Numbered from the stretch's first letter, positions 1-12,731 are shown. The stretch is DNA of 64,000 nt from Rhizophlyctis rosea (GCA_027596075.1 JADGJC010000067.1:90081-154080); one strand, 5' to 3'. Translations and numbers: made by a program. The notes: generated by a model not told the origin, from the sequence alone.

Positions 1-833
1 CCGTTTGGCGTTGCCAGACTGCCCCATTTCAGCTAGATGTGAATTATCAAGGACTCACTCCAGTTTAATACTCTTTAGGCGGCTGGGTCCAACTGAAATA
101 TTCGACTGAAAGCTCGTATACCAATGATTCTGCTGGACCTCACCTCGATGTTGCTTCGTCAACCTGGTCCTTCACGGACAATGCTACCACCTACTTGATT
201 CGACAAAAGAGCCGCCTAGCTTGCATCGGAACAATTGTTATTTCTGGCCCACCTGAAAAGCAAATGTCTACGCTATCTGCCCTTGGCTGGCCTGAAGTAG
301 CTGAACCCTGGCTCCACCCTTGTAGGTATACCATTGTCCCTGCATTTATTGTCATTTGACAGTGCAAATTGGAACCACACTAATTTCTCAATATGATACT
401 TGCGTAGATCCCCGTCATGATAACAATACCTACATCAACTACCGTATTATGAGGGTGCTGAGAGCGATCTTCAGAAGGCGCGGGAGTTCCGAACAAATGA
501 CTGCGTCATCACCTTCAAACATACCCCTCACAACAACACTTCGACTGGCCCCACTTCCAGTGCTCAGAGAAAGAAACCTGCTTCAAATACCACCAGACGC
601 CAAAGAAGCACATCTTCCGGGTTGAGAATCACAAACCCACCCGTCCACTTGTCTTCATCCTCCCCTGCACCAAGCACATCGCCCACACCAGAAGCTTCTG
701 AAACTGATTCTCATGGAGAGTCAATGCCTGTGGCCCCATCCCTTGCCTCCACCGCTGAACCTCAACAACACATGACTTCGGACTCACCTGACACAGATAT
801 CACCGCCATACCCAACTTTGATGATTCAGGATC
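1..833. other. Left edge, unresolved short open frames
   Basis: No gene can be firmly assigned. On the plus strand, open frames at 356-625 and 622-996 abut; the second is rich in Ser, Pro and Thr and looks like a disordered segment. They may be exons upstream of the coiled-coil segment that follows, but I could not find a convincing set of splice sites joining them. No recognisable domain is present. Confidence 0.3.
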
Positions 834-956
834 TTGGACACCCCCAACTTCGGATGGCCTTCCCGCATCACCTCACCGTCCTGCCTCGCACTCCGCGATT
901 ACCAATTCATTTACCCAGTATCCCGGCCTTTCTCTTTTGAGCCGGCCACTCCTAAG

Positions 957-1355
957 GCAACAGCTAGCCTTGTTGAGGGCACTGCAAAGCCAGTAGAAGG
1001 TCACTTGAGAATAGAACTTGAGGACAAGAATGTTCAGTGTCAGGAATATCAGTGCAAGCTTGAGGAGCAAGAATATCAGCACAAGTTTGAGAAGGAAGAG
1101 TACCAACGCAAGCTTGAGGAGAAAGCGAAGGAGGTGGAGGAGCTCAAGCTTGAACGAGCTAGACTGATTGAGAAAAATCATGTCAAAGACGGGAAGTTGC
1201 ACGCATACAAGGAGATGATGGAAGAATATCGGAAGACTTCAGAGCATGCCCGAGAGTCTAGGCAGCGTGCAGAGAAGAAGTCGGAAGTTGTGGAGCAACA
1301 ATTTTTGGCCCGTGCTCTACTAGGTAGGGGTTTTGTTCCACAGATCCAAAACTGA
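957..1355 (+). CDS. Coiled-coil protein, C-terminal exon only
   Basis: I do not recognise this gene. The frame ending at the TGA at 1353-1355 encodes about 130 residues that are strongly helical. There are three near-tandem repeats built on the motif EYQ(C/H/R)K(L/F)E, followed by a Glu/Lys/Arg-rich stretch with heptad-like spacing and the tail GRGFVPQIQN. The frame stays open back to 834 but has no credible ATG near its beginning, so it is probably the last exon of a spliced gene whose 5' part lies among the Ser/Pro-rich frames upstream. Charged coiled-coil tails like this occur in many unrelated families, so no function is proposed. Confidence 0.35.
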   Translation, partial: ATASLVEGTAKPVEGHLRIELEDKNVQCQEYQCKLEEQEYQHKFEKEEYQRKLEEKAKEVEELKLERARLIEKNHVKDGKLHAYKEMMEEYRKTSEHARESRQRAEKKSEVVEQQFLARALLGRGFVPQIQN

Positions 1356-1762
1356 CTAGGGAGAAACTAACCAAGACTTCACCAACAGACGACTTCATCA
1401 CTGCTCTCCGAGCAACCCACAACACTACCACCAAATCCTACACCACCAAATCCCTCAACACCGCCGGCGACAATCGCAACAAAGACGAGGCCACCCGCCG
1501 TCACCTCTTCCAATACTGCGATTGCGCTTCCTGTGTTTCCACTTTTGAGCAAATTCACACGAACATTATTCAATCATTCCACCTTGTCAACGCCTTCACA
1601 GTATCCCAGATGAGGCTTACACTCATGCAGTGCTGGGATCGCTTTTGTAAAGTCGCACATCCGATGGAGAAAACACCCATCAAGATTGATGCTTTCCATG
1701 ATGAGTGGGTCAAGCATGTTTTGTGGGGGGTTGCGGCGAAGGCGGCCAATGTTCAGCCGTAA
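1344..1762 (+). CDS. Unassigned open exon
   Basis: A second plus-strand frame, different from the coiled-coil frame it slightly overlaps, is open from a possible acceptor (pyrimidine-rich, ending cag at 1341-1343) to a TAA at 1760-1762. It encodes roughly 139 residues with a Cys-containing segment (LFQYCDCASC) and a hydrophobic/aromatic C-terminal half (MQCWDRFCKVAHP, then EWVKHVLWGVAAKA). No upstream ATG is evident, so it would have to be spliced to an earlier exon. Codon composition looks coding, but I recognise no family. It could also be a relic. Confidence 0.25.
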
Positions 1763-2819
1763 TGGTGGTGCTGCACTGTGGGTCAACCGGAGCACCATCC
1801 TACGGCGGCGGACATTGTGCGGTACGGAGGCTACTGCGATTTTGATGGGAACGGACAGTTATGCTCAATGGATGCGGCAGTCCCGGAAGCGGATGGTGGC
1901 CGAACATGACGGGGCAACCGGCAATCTTGCACATTAGCACGTACATATACACAACAAACGGTCAGCAGACGGGAGGGGCACGGGGAGATGGGTTGGGCAC
2001 TGCGGCGGCAACCTTGACTGAACAGGAAGTAGATTGTGTGTCACTGCGAGCCGGCGTATACCATTGCAAAGCAAAGTGCGCGTGTGCTGAAGTCAAGTGT
2101 CTGCTCCCACGTGGGACGCCACCCTCACGGAAATTGGACGCCCGTCCGGCTGTACGGAACCCGTACGGGTCCCACCTAGGTTCCATCTAGGTTTGGTACA
2201 GGTGCGTGCCGGGTGGCTTTGTTGATTCCACCAGATAAAAAATTGGGGGTGTAGGGGTGGGAGGACGGAGGGGAAGTAAGCAAATGGTGTTTGTTTACTT
2301 CATGTGCCTATCCTAACGAGCTCAGTGTATGGTGCCATCAAGAATGAGATTCTGGTTCAGCCCCTTCGCCCTTTTGATCATGACTGATTATGCAAAGGAA
2401 TTTATGTTTCGCCTTGTGGATGTCTGAAAAACATACACAATTACCAAATATGATCTTTTCATCAAATTGTGGTGCTCAAGGTGATTCTGGTCCATGGATA
2501 GGGGACCACTTTTTCAGTTCTCGAGACCTCTAGATATCAACGTTGTTCAATGCATACAATTGAAGATTCATTCTTAACTTCAGGCATGCTTTTGAAGATC
2601 GGTGGGAAAGAAAAAGAACGGATGACTTTGTTAGGACCCTTAAAAAGAGGGGCATGATGAGTCATCCAGCCAGCTGGCGCCCAACGATTCGTGGCTCCCG
2701 TCTGCCTTCCCACCTCCTTTCCCATCTGTGCTATTTTCAGTGCAATCTTTTGACGACATAACGCATTGCAATCAAGTTTCATTGGCAACAACAGACAGAA
2801 AGAGCTCGGATATTGAATC
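1763..2819. other. Intergenic, nothing supported
   Basis: Open frames here on both strands are short, lack domains and overlap each other. I see no gene. The last few hundred bases are presumably the 5' region of the OPA3-like gene. Confidence 0.5.
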
Positions 2820-3791
2820 ATGGTATTGGAGAGTCGATCAGAAAGACGTTGCCTCATTATTGACTGGTGTTGCGCCGCGCTGTAGGCAACAATAAAACTT
2901 GGTTCCCTCCTCGTTCGCACGCTTGCGAAACCCCTCGCGAACTCCATAAAGGTACAAGCCAAGGCAGGTATCTACCGTCTCTCACTGCGCTTCTGAAGTC
3001 TGCGTACTTTCAATATCAAGTCGCGTGGCTCTGTTGCAAATCTCCGTCTCAATACGAACTTGGACTGATACCTACCTCCTGCTTCAATAGAACCACCCCG
3101 CATTCCGGGAATTCTGTATAAACGTAGCACAAGTAAGTCATATACCTAAAGAACAGTAGTGAAGGCGAAAGGTTTATGTCTTACGCGTGTTCCGCAGACA
3201 ACACATCGATGGGAACAAAAACTACAAACCAAGTTCCTTGGCTACACCCCAAAAACAGTCCGCCCGCTAAACGACGCAAAAGCAATAGAAAACGGAGCAG
3301 CATTTCTTAGCGAAGGGTTCATCCTTTCAGTTGCAATATTGACAATATGTACGGACATAACCTTTTGCAATTCTGGCCGTGCCACTAACAAGAAACATCA
3401 AACAGTAGGAGAAACCTGGCGCTCCCAACGCAAATCCGCCGGTCAAAAGCGCGACGTCCAAGAATCAATCGACCAACTAGAATCCTCATGTGCCACCGCT
3501 CAGGACGAGATAGAAGAACTACGGTCGGCAATGTCGTCAGTAACACGGGAATTAGATACGTTACAGCAGCAGAATCACAGATTACAGAGTACGCTAGATT
3601 CGTTAGTTCGAGTAGTACGAGATCAGGAGGTGGGGAGACACGGGTGGATACATTGGACGCTGAGGGGGTGGTGGGAGGCGGCGGAGAGTGGGGGGCCTCC
3701 GGAAGGAATGCTAGATGGAGATAGAGGGAGTAGAGAGAGAAATAGAAACCCGGAGCGAAGGAGTGAGATCACGTCGCTACCAGCCAGTTGA
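2820..3791 (+). CDS. OPA3: OPA3-like mitochondrial protein
   Basis: Spliced reading join(2820..2822, 2886..2963, 3091..3132, 3198..3348, 3406..3791) gives 219 residues. OPA3 proteins are small mitochondrial inner-membrane or matrix-facing proteins that affect cristae and organelle shape; the exact reaction is unknown. The family blocks appear in order: MATIKLGSLLVRTLAKPLA, then NHPAFREFCINVAQ, then HRWEQKLQTKFLG, RPLNDAKAIENGAAFLSE and a hydrophobic segment ending in ETWRSQ. After these comes a coiled coil of about 60 residues and a basic tail, longer than many homologues. The first exon is only the ATG, which makes the start the weakest part of the model. The second intron fits the frame only with a GC donor (2964-3090); the other three are GT-AG. 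The 57-nt last intron is a multiple of three, so unspliced reading stays open. Confidence 0.8.
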
Positions 3792-3976
3792 AACATACCG
3801 CATCGTTGGAGCGGCTGCGGGATTTGTCGGTGTGCAATGTTGTGCCCTACCCCAGGCATATTCTGCCATCATCGATGCTTGGGGATTGAAGATGATGACC
3901 ATACAAACTCACAACTCACAGAGCACATGCCAGGACCCTCCATGGAATCATGGTTCTCTGTTTGATAGCAAAATAC

Positions 3977-6652
3977 TCACCATTCACCAATTCCCCGCCA
4001 TCCAGACATCAGCAGCAGATCCGGAGCTATTGCCGCCGAGGACGACTCTGATTGCCCATCGCTCCCCACATACGATTCATTATCAATTCCACTCTCCAAC
4101 CACGCCCACTTGCTTGACGACATCTTCCCAATCCCATTCGTTGCTCCCGAAACTGACCCCACATCGATCCCGCTATCCGACCGATAAGATATCGCAGGCG
4201 ATGCCCTTCCAGCCATATTTCGTGACATCCTTCCCGTATGGATAACACCAGATGCACGAGATGTGGGCCGACTATCCAGAGTCACACTAGTAATCACAGT
4301 CTCCTTCTCACCACTTTTCTTTGCTAAAGACGAAGGGGGTCGTCCTTCCCATCCTACAAGTCTCCCTCTCCGTTCATCCATCCCAGTAGATTCACTCAAC
4401 ATCCCATCCGCCCTCCCCTCATCAGGAACATACACAGGTATGAAACATCCCTTCCCAATCTCCCTCTCTAGCGGTCCTGGCACGACGCTCGCGCGCGAGG
4501 GCGATCGTTCCGGACTAGGAAATCGTTTCCAAATCCTTCTGGCTTTCAACGCTCCGCCAGATGGTCTTCTAAAGCCTCCTTCAGCACTCATATCATCGGG
4601 CGAGGTTGTGCGTGGCATGAGGATTGGAGGCAGTTTGCCTACTGTCTGGGATAGGGCGGTGAGGAGGGTTGTGTTGTTGCTGTTGAGTGTGATGTTGAGA
4701 AGGCGGGATAGGCGGGTCATAGTCACTTCCGTGGAGTTCTGGCAACAACTAAGGATGAGATGCTGCCCATAGGATGCTGAACATTGCAGAAATGCCACTT
4801 ACCCAAATGGTTTGTACTCTGTTCTCGACAAATCGTTCTACGGTATCCCACGGAGATTCCTGACACGGGATGCAAATAATGTGGTGGGGTTTGTCATACA
4901 CCAATGTCTGTCCCTCAAATATCAACCTGGATTGATGTCTGTTGGGCGGTTTCCTTTGCTTGAGCGAAAGAGGTGGTGTAGGGGAGCGAGACGCGGGCGC
5001 AGAATCGATTTCCAAGATTGCACGATACCGCTCCCCATGTTCACCGACATTCCGAAGGCATTCTTCTTTCATGAACTCAACAAACTCCCCATCCGTCCCT
5101 TCTCTTGGCGAGAAATCCGCATCACTTGCAATGGATGTTCCGTTGAGTCGTGTGAAATGAGCTGTTAGGCGTTTGAAGGTGGTGCTATCTATTGGGATGG
5201 AGGTGTGATGCAGGAATGGATCCTTCGGGTCTGTTATTGTGATGATGTATTGTGACGGCTTTTGTCGTGTGCTCTGTGAATTGTATTTTCACGATTTTCA
5301 ACATAGTACTGGTGACCAACCTGAAAATGTACAGAAAGAACCATAGTTCTATGCTCCGACGAATAGTCGTCTTTCTTTTGCAGGATAAGGGGAATAGTCT
5401 TCGAAAACATAACTGGTTTGGTGATGTGAGAGTCAATGGATGTGCATGCTCTACAAACATTTATTCGTACCTTTCCCCTTTGCCCCAAAACAGTCTTGTT
5501 GATGTCCTGAGTGAGATATATTCTGTATCCATGGTTTGGACAAAAGGCCAAATGATGGTGTGCTGGCACCAGTTTCCCATGGCGGAGGTTCGCAATCATG
5601 TTCCAAAAGAAGTCCTGGCTGATGTCGAGCAACCAGTTCCAGAGACTGCATGAGTGCTGTCTTGGCCAAAGCGTCATGCGCCTGTCACGAAAAGGCAGTT
5701 AACTTCCTCGTCCAGGGCACTCAACTGCGTCATTCAAACCTGCGCACGATCATACTCGGCCCAGACATTATCCATTATCTCCGACCAGGCGGCAACTGAG
5801 AATTCAATCGCGAGTAACTCCGTCTGCCGATATTCACGAATGATTTCGACAAAAGAAAGTCCCGCTGATTCATTCACGTCGTCAATCTGGAGATACGCTT
5901 TGAACCTGATCATCGTACAGTTTAGTTCAAACAGAACTCAGATAGACCAACATTGGTACGTATCAAGCTAGTATCAGTGTCCTCACGCACTTTTGTGGGT
6001 TGGACGCACATAATAGCACCCGCTCCTTCAGTCGGTCCAAGAAACCATGAAACAGCTTCATCAGCACATCTTCTCTTTCAACACCATTCCATCTTGCTCT
6101 CTGCGCCAGTGAACGGAAGCTGAAAGGTGTCAAGTCAAAAACCCAGCGGGCAAAGCTGCCAAGCTGAGGACAAGCGAGTATGATGCGGTGGTGCTGTGGA
6201 TATCTGTGTTGTTGTGATGGCTGAACGGTCACCGCGAGTTTCACATGTTTGGACTTTGGGATGATCTCAGCGGGGAAGGTTTTGTGCCATGGTTTTGCTG
6301 GATGAATGTTTTGGACACCTCCACGCTTGTACATATAGATGCAACAGGTGACGTTGAACGCACCTTCTGGACCGCTCCAAGGATCCTTTGCCCAACTGTT
6401 CAAACTGTGGGCGCCTGCCTTTGCTGCATCACGACTGCCGGAATTGGAGATGCCAAAGAGCTCAACATCCACTTTTTGCGCGAAAGCTGGTTTTATATGA
6501 GTGTGTAGAATGGTACCCGCGGGTATATCGGGTGGGGAGCCGCTTGGCCCAATGACACCTGGTATAACACCTGGATCGTATGTGTGCAACGTCGATGTTA
6601 TCGGCGAAGGTGGATGCACCAGGAAGGGGTCGGGATGAGGTGCTGTTCGCAT
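3977..6652 (-). CDS. Tandem double SAS-6/PISA-like head protein
   Basis: Spliced model complement join(6652..5991, 5905..5740, 5681..5471, 5412..5321, 5273..4803, 4738..3977), 787 residues. Known: SAS-6 heads are beta-barrel dimerisation domains that build the centriolar cartwheel; related folds occur in CCDC61 and XRCC4/XLF. Seen: two consecutive segments follow the SAS-6 head block order. Head 1 (about 123-290) has RWVFDLTPFSFRSL, LFHGFLDRL, FKAYLQI, LSFVEI and LLAIEFSVAAWSEI. Head 2 (about 347-535) has MFSKTIPLIL, IITITDPKDPFLHH (compare the family LTDxxDPFFLY block), FVEFMKEECL, YRAILEI and HHIICIPCQE. The C-terminal 250 residues are Ser/Arg-rich and disordered; the long coiled coil of classical SAS-6 is missing. 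The intron 5470-5413 joins the halves in frame. Without it they would be two genes 40 bp apart. The N-terminal start and the extreme 3' end (a GTGAGT overlaps the stop) are uncertain. The homology is by eye. Confidence 0.55.
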
Positions 6653-6964
6653 GTGTGGCAGACGGCTGGGTTCTGGACTATGAAGCACAGGATGTGCAAA
6701 CTCGGCATGCTGGACAATCAGCTGACGGCGAGAAATCTTTCAGCTTGTCGCGTTTTCAACATTTCATTTCATCTCCCCGGCGATCACCGTGATGGATGGC
6801 ACAGTTGCAAATTGGTGCTGTGGCTTTGGTCCAAGTTCCCACCTGCACGAGCCACACACGGCAGGTTTCCCATTTCATTTTCATCATTCCATCTGCTCAT
6901 TTGCTCACAATACCAAATTCAAGCACAATCTCAGGTGTTCGAAAATCTAGCTGTACAACAGTCT
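6653..6964. other. Intergenic between the double-head gene and POL1
   Basis: Promoter side of the minus-strand double-head gene and 3' side of POL1. No gene seen. Confidence 0.5.
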
Positions 6965-9900
6965 TCAATGAGCTGCCTGCAATAAACCCATCTCTTTCCA
7001 CAGTCCTCCAAAATCGACAATCCTCCTTGCATTCTTATCCAGATATCGTTGAACCAACTTCCGTAATGGCTCCAACCGCTCTCCCTCCCTCTTCACCACA
7101 GGTGCAAGCATCGGATCTACCAAGACCATTGCGTGAATACTCCCTGACATAGCATCATTAGAAACAACATTACACTCCCTACCTCCATGCCCGTCAACCT
7201 TCTTCTGCACATCAAACAGCCTCTCAAAATACTCCAACTGCCGATACAACATCTGATCCGTAAACTCCAAGCGCACCGTCCCCCCTTTACAGTTTGCCAA
7301 ACACCGTCGTCCATACACTCCAATGTTTCGCGTCCGTGTCTGACACGCCGCATCCTCGCACACAACCCATCCACTGGCGTATCGCCGCACATGCGTCCGG
7401 ATGGCGTCGTTGAGCTGTGCTTCCAATGACGGCAGCGGCATATCGCGTTTGCATGAGGCGTTGGTGCATGTTGTCGAGGAGACCACTTGGCCGTCCTGAG
7501 AGTGGGACTATGAGTCAAGAAGATTGATGCAAAGGCAAAGTGGTTGGCTTACATTCAAACGAGCCACGGGCTCGAATTCCGCCCGCTCACCGCACCAACG
7601 GCAACGCGGGGTCCATCGCACAACATCTTTAAAACGTTCCGCGTCTGTGATCTGCGACTCAAACGTGTACAGCTGATCCATTTCCATAGGCGAGCTTGCT
7701 GCAGCACTTTGGTGGTATTTGGCCGCGTCAAGTCCTAACAACTCAGGTCTTAGCATGCGAATTACATCACCGGCTCGTACAGCAAAGCTTACCCAAACAC
7801 TCCGCTATCCGTCCAGGATCTGTTCCTTCAATGGGTTGACACAAACGCGAGACTGGTGGATGTATCTGATTGCTTAGATACCATTCCACATCTATTTGAT
7901 TTGATTAGCATATGAAGCACAAAATATGAATTCAGTTCATTCACAACTAACCAATCTTCCGCCCACTTCCCTCCCTCAAAACTTCATCCGGGTGGTATGC
8001 CCTAGCGGCGATCAACCCTCCCGTATCTCCCTCACAAATGACGTATGGAATCGTATCTCCCACTTTCGCCGCCTGTCCTTTGGCTTTCATCTGAAGCGCA
8101 ACTTGCACGTGTGGTTGAGACTTCTTGTCCGCGTATTCTTCTGGATTCTTCGTCAAGCTCTGCAAAATTTGGTCAATAACAGCTTCACGGCGACTTAAGA
8201 TAATCATTATGTTATCCACCTTGTTGATCACATATTTCTCGATCGGTACTTTGTTTTCTCGGACATCTTCCGCAACCTTCGTCAAGTGCTTATGTATTCT
8301 CTCCAATAACTCGTCACGTCCCTCGCCAGCAAAGATCTGATTGAGCACGTATCTGCATAATGATATGGACCATTACTCATCTGCATGTACCGTGCAAAGA
8401 CATGACACCTGAAACTCACTGAGAAACATCATGACTCAATCCACACCAGTCCCTGCGCACAAGATCCAACCCCTTCGTCTCGATAGACTGTTGCAGCCTC
8501 CCATCCTTCTCCTCAACCACAAGCGCAGCATACTTCTTCTTCTTCAACAACAACATCCTCTGAAAGAACCCATCCATCTCGATTTCCAACAAGTTGTATC
8601 TTTTGTTGACCGCCTTCTTGAAGTCATTCCCGATACGCTTGACTTCGGGCAATTTGTCGGTGTGGGTGTTGATCATGATGGAATCCGTGTCACCGTAGAT
8701 GACCTACTTATTGCTGAGCATTGGATTCTCAGAAGCTCATACAGTTTGCATGAGTGTAACCTACCTCAAGCCCTTCATTTTGAGCTAAATCCACAGTGCT
8801 TTGCAAGATCTCTCGACCTTTTGCCGTAATAAGCATAGCCAATGGTTTCGCGAAGAACCGCGAGTGGGAGAATCCCAAGCATCCGTACATGCTGTTCGCG
8901 GTTAATTTCAGGGCTTTTTGCCTAATATCATACTACATCGGACAGGACTCAATGCGCGACTGAGTGTTATGAATGTCGAAAGACGATTTACAAACCTGGG
9001 CCATCTCTGCTGGGTTCAGCTTGGGATTCTTCATCAAATTCTTCACAGCTCTTCTACGATCAACAAGCGTACCAAGTAGTCTTGGCAGTATTCCTCTGGC
9101 GATTTCGGGATCAGGCGGGTCAGGGAGTTGGTCCTCCTGCAAAAGTCGTTAGAATTCAGCCCTTCGCATGAAACTACATTTCAGACGATTGCCTGTGCAT
9201 TAGAGGTGCGTTCGACCGTCGTGAAACAGATGTTGTATTCTTGGATGATAGACGGGTACAAACTGTTGAAATCGAGCAGAAGGATGAACTTGTCATAGAA
9301 GCCTTTCTTCGGTTCTAGCACGAGACCACCAGCGTAAGCTGGCTTCCTCCTGCTGCTCCCCTTCTTTGGTGCGGGTTCGTCGTCTACGAACGGTATGTTA
9401 GTGTTACCATGACAATCTCAAAAAGACCCTGGTACCAGAACCTACCATCATCGTCATTGGCCTGATCGACTACCACGCGGTTGTTATTCCCGAAGAACTT
9501 ATCCGGCACAATGTACTTCTTATCGTGGAACTCGTGCAACAATAGGTACTCATTGCGTTCAGCACGTGCACCTGTCATTGATCGAGACCTTGTGAAAGAG
9601 CATTATGAGTTGTCTGTCCAGAGGACAACGAATGGCTGTGTTCCCTCACGACTCACCATAGATTCCCCGCCAGATTTGTCAACTGCTTGGTAAGGGGCAG
9701 CACTTGTAGCTTGAACATCAATTGAGCCGCCAGATAACCATCAAATTGACAATGGTGTATCATTTCCAGCAACTTTCCAGCATCCCAGAAATATGTCGGT
9801 ATTTTGTCGAAATCGATATTGGGACGCTCGATGTTCAACTGCGATTGCGCCAGGGACGTCATGCTGTACGACTTGGATCTAATCAAATCCTGTACAAGGG

Positions 9901-12731
9901 ATACATTAGTTAGCCGATTGGCTCCTCAAGGCTGTTTTCCAAGAGATCCGTGCCTGTGCTGCTCGATATGTGTCGCAAAGCAGCCGACCAGTCGCGATTT
10001 GCCGCTCCGCGAAGGATGAATCTCCAGTACCGCCCGCCCCTGTTTGCAGCTTCGGCCACCTGTTGGATTCCTTTAGTTTCAATTTTCACCGCATTGCGAT
10101 AATTGCGACTCACTTTGTCCTCCTGAGTCGACCGATTCTTGACCATTGATCTACACCATTGCCCTTCATACGATGAAGCAAGACGTCCAGATCGAAGTCA
10201 ATGAAGTTATGTCCAACAATGACATCTGGATCATGCCGATGGATGCTCGCTGAAAAACACAACGCCTTGAATAATCTGTAAACTCATGAACCAGCTTCAG
10301 ATGTACGCACCCATCAGCCACCCCAGCAGCCCACGCTCGTTCTTGAACACCTCAATTCGTGTCTTTTCTCTAGAAAGGAGGTCGTTGAACCCCGCAGGCA
10401 GCGGAATGTCATTCAATTGGCGAATAGCAGTGAACCGAGAAGGCTCATCAATGGAACCAGAGCTGTCCATGCCGACTGAGAAGAACAAAATTAGCGGGAA
10501 GATGGGTAGTTGGCAGCGATGACCTTACCATTGTTGTAGACCAGGCCGCTGGCCGTCACTATCTCATTCCCATGCTTCTGATGGTTCATGACGGTTCTCA
10601 GCGTCAAACTCATGACAACCAGCGGTGGTGGTTGTTTGGGGGCGCTTTCGTCATTGTCAGCGAAGGGTTTTAGCAGCTTCGGGTCTTCGACTGTCACTTC
10701 CAACTTGCACCAAGAAAGCTGTACATCACCAGTTTTAGCAGGCAAATAAGTCTATTTGTCAATTTCAATGCAGCTTACATTCTTGTTGGTGATCTGCGCA
10801 TTCGTTATCGACACCCAACATGGTCCCATCAGTCTCCTCTTCAGAATGAAAAGCTCCAATGCACTCGTGTTCGTTCCAAATACATGACTAAACGATTTCC
10901 CCTTCGAGTCACTTGGAATGACAGGATCTGAACCAGTAAGGATGAGCATTGGCCGTGATGCATTATCCCTTCCAGCTTACCCTTGAATGAGTAGAGCACT
11001 TTCAAATATTCAGAATCCGCAGGTATTCCCGGTATTTCGAACGCATACTTCCGTGAAACCGGTTTGGTTTTGAAAGTCCCAATTCTGTGCTTCTTGCGAA
11101 GCTCCCCCCACTCCGCCCAGACGTCTTGCATCGTCACTTCAACGTCCGTTTCATGCCCGGAATCTGCTTCGCGTCAATCACATGATGTTCAACGCTTTCA
11201 ACTCAATAGAAGCACGAACCATCAAGCATTCGCTGCCTCGGCAGGAAGAACAGATTGCGTTCGATGTTTTTCACGATGGCGCAGCAACTGATGTATTTGT
11301 TGTCCTTCTTGTGCAGAGCCTTTCGTAACAAAGGGTAATCAGTGCATGCACTGAATCATATTTGAGCTGATTCATTTACCTTTCCAAACAAGTATATGAC
11401 ACCATCCTTTTCAAGCGCATCAAACCAGAACATTCGCAGAGATCCATCTGACTCCAGGACGTCTCCCAACTTGATTTGAGCTCCAAGTCCCGTTGCCGGC
11501 ATCATTGACGTATTGTCCGCTGAGTGAACGCCGAGGGAATTTTGAACCGATTTCCAGTCCATGCCGCTGCCTTGAGATGACGCTCCATTTTCACCACATG
11601 ATGGTTGGGTTCGTGGTTGAACCTTCTCGAACTTCGGGGCGAAACTGGCAGTGGCCGCACGATCAACTTTGCTTGTACGTAGCGCCTTGACTTGCACCAC
11701 GGGCTCCGCTTCTTCTTCCTTGATGGATTCATGATCCATCGACATAAGATCCTGATCGGCTAGTTCATCCGCGGTCACAAACTGTGTTTCGTCGTCGTCA
11801 TCCCAGCTGTTTGCGGTGTTGTTGACTTCTGGTTGTGTCACATCTTCATCCATCGCTTCATTTTTGAGTGCAACGGTGAGTTCAGATAACGCAGCCTAAA
11901 TTTAAATGGTTATTCTGGCAAAGTGGTGTAGAAGGGGCTTATTTCTATTTACTGTCGTTTCGCCTTCTCTCGTACTTCTGGAAGAGCTGGATTTGGGCAT
12001 GTACGGGTCCATGCGGTCTATTCTTTCGACAAAGGGGTTTTCCGGTGCTGCTCGTGTCGGCTTTATCCGTTTTTGAGGGTATGCATCCGCTTCCTGGTCC
12101 AAATCATCCATAATGGAATTCAAGAGTTCGGCATCGGAAGGTGCGGCCGTAGTGTTCTGATATGAAGGATCAACAGTCTACCCTTCAAGCCATCTGTAAT
12201 TTGAAATATACAACGAACCCCAAATCCAACAGGTACCTTCTTCTGCGCTTGTTTGGAGAAAAGGGAGGTGATCGACTCCTCAGGTTTGACTTTAGGCTTC
12301 TTTTTGTTTTGTTCGCGTTTTCGTTTCTCTAGATATCAGGTGTAAACATCCTTGACTATGCTTCACATTCAAATACAACATACTGTTCGCTTGAATGTCT
12401 TCATCATCCTCTTCTGGTTCGCTCTCCGAATAGTCGTCGGAATTCTCCCATTCATTTTGACCGACGTCTGCATAGCCCCTCCCATCGTCGTCGACGACGA
12501 ATTCATCTCCATCCCGCAGTTTTCGCCTGACAATTGCCGCGTGCTCATCTTCCGTAATTTCATCGTAAAGGACAGCGTCATTCTCAGCCTAATAGCAGTG
12601 GGTAGTTTCTCAGGAGGGCTGAGAAAGTCTGTGTCGGTGAACGACGGTACCTTATATTGGTCCAGGCCCGATGCCCCACTCTCCCGCAATTCTTTCAGTT
12701 TTCTCAGAGCATCCCGACGTTTCGCTGCCAT
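6965..12731 (-). CDS. POL1: DNA polymerase alpha catalytic subunit
   Basis: Large multi-exon gene for the B-family polymerase that extends RNA primers made by primase at replication origins and Okazaki fragments in the nucleus. It starts at ATG 12731 with [19 protein letters not shown]; the first intron then leads to the conserved [13 protein letters not shown] and DDDGRGYAD segments typical of Pol1 N-termini. Landmarks downstream: the degenerate exonuclease region ([17 protein letters not shown], near 10186-10240), the family block [12 protein letters not shown] (near 9850), palm motif [18 protein letters not shown] (9219-9270), KKFFAKP-like motif B region and motif C YGDTDS (8680-8697). The C-terminal zinc modules follow: RCRWC and CTNASC, then CEDAAC and RCLANC (about 7310-7620). 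At least a dozen GT-AG introns interrupt it; only the first few were placed precisely. Every expected catalytic Asp is present, so it looks intact. Confidence 0.93.

Noticed and set aside
4570..4740. Alternative last exon of the double-head gene reading a Gln/His/Pro-rich peptide to a TGA
   Set aside because: Uses an acceptor 11 bases earlier; the chosen acceptor opens a 254-codon frame instead. It cannot be fully excluded.
5408..5453. Two separate genes, with the SAS-6-like gene starting at ATG 5410 just after a stop at 5451
   Set aside because: A GT (5470) to AG (5413) intron with a plausible branch site joins the frames exactly, and a 40-bp intergenic space would be unusual here.
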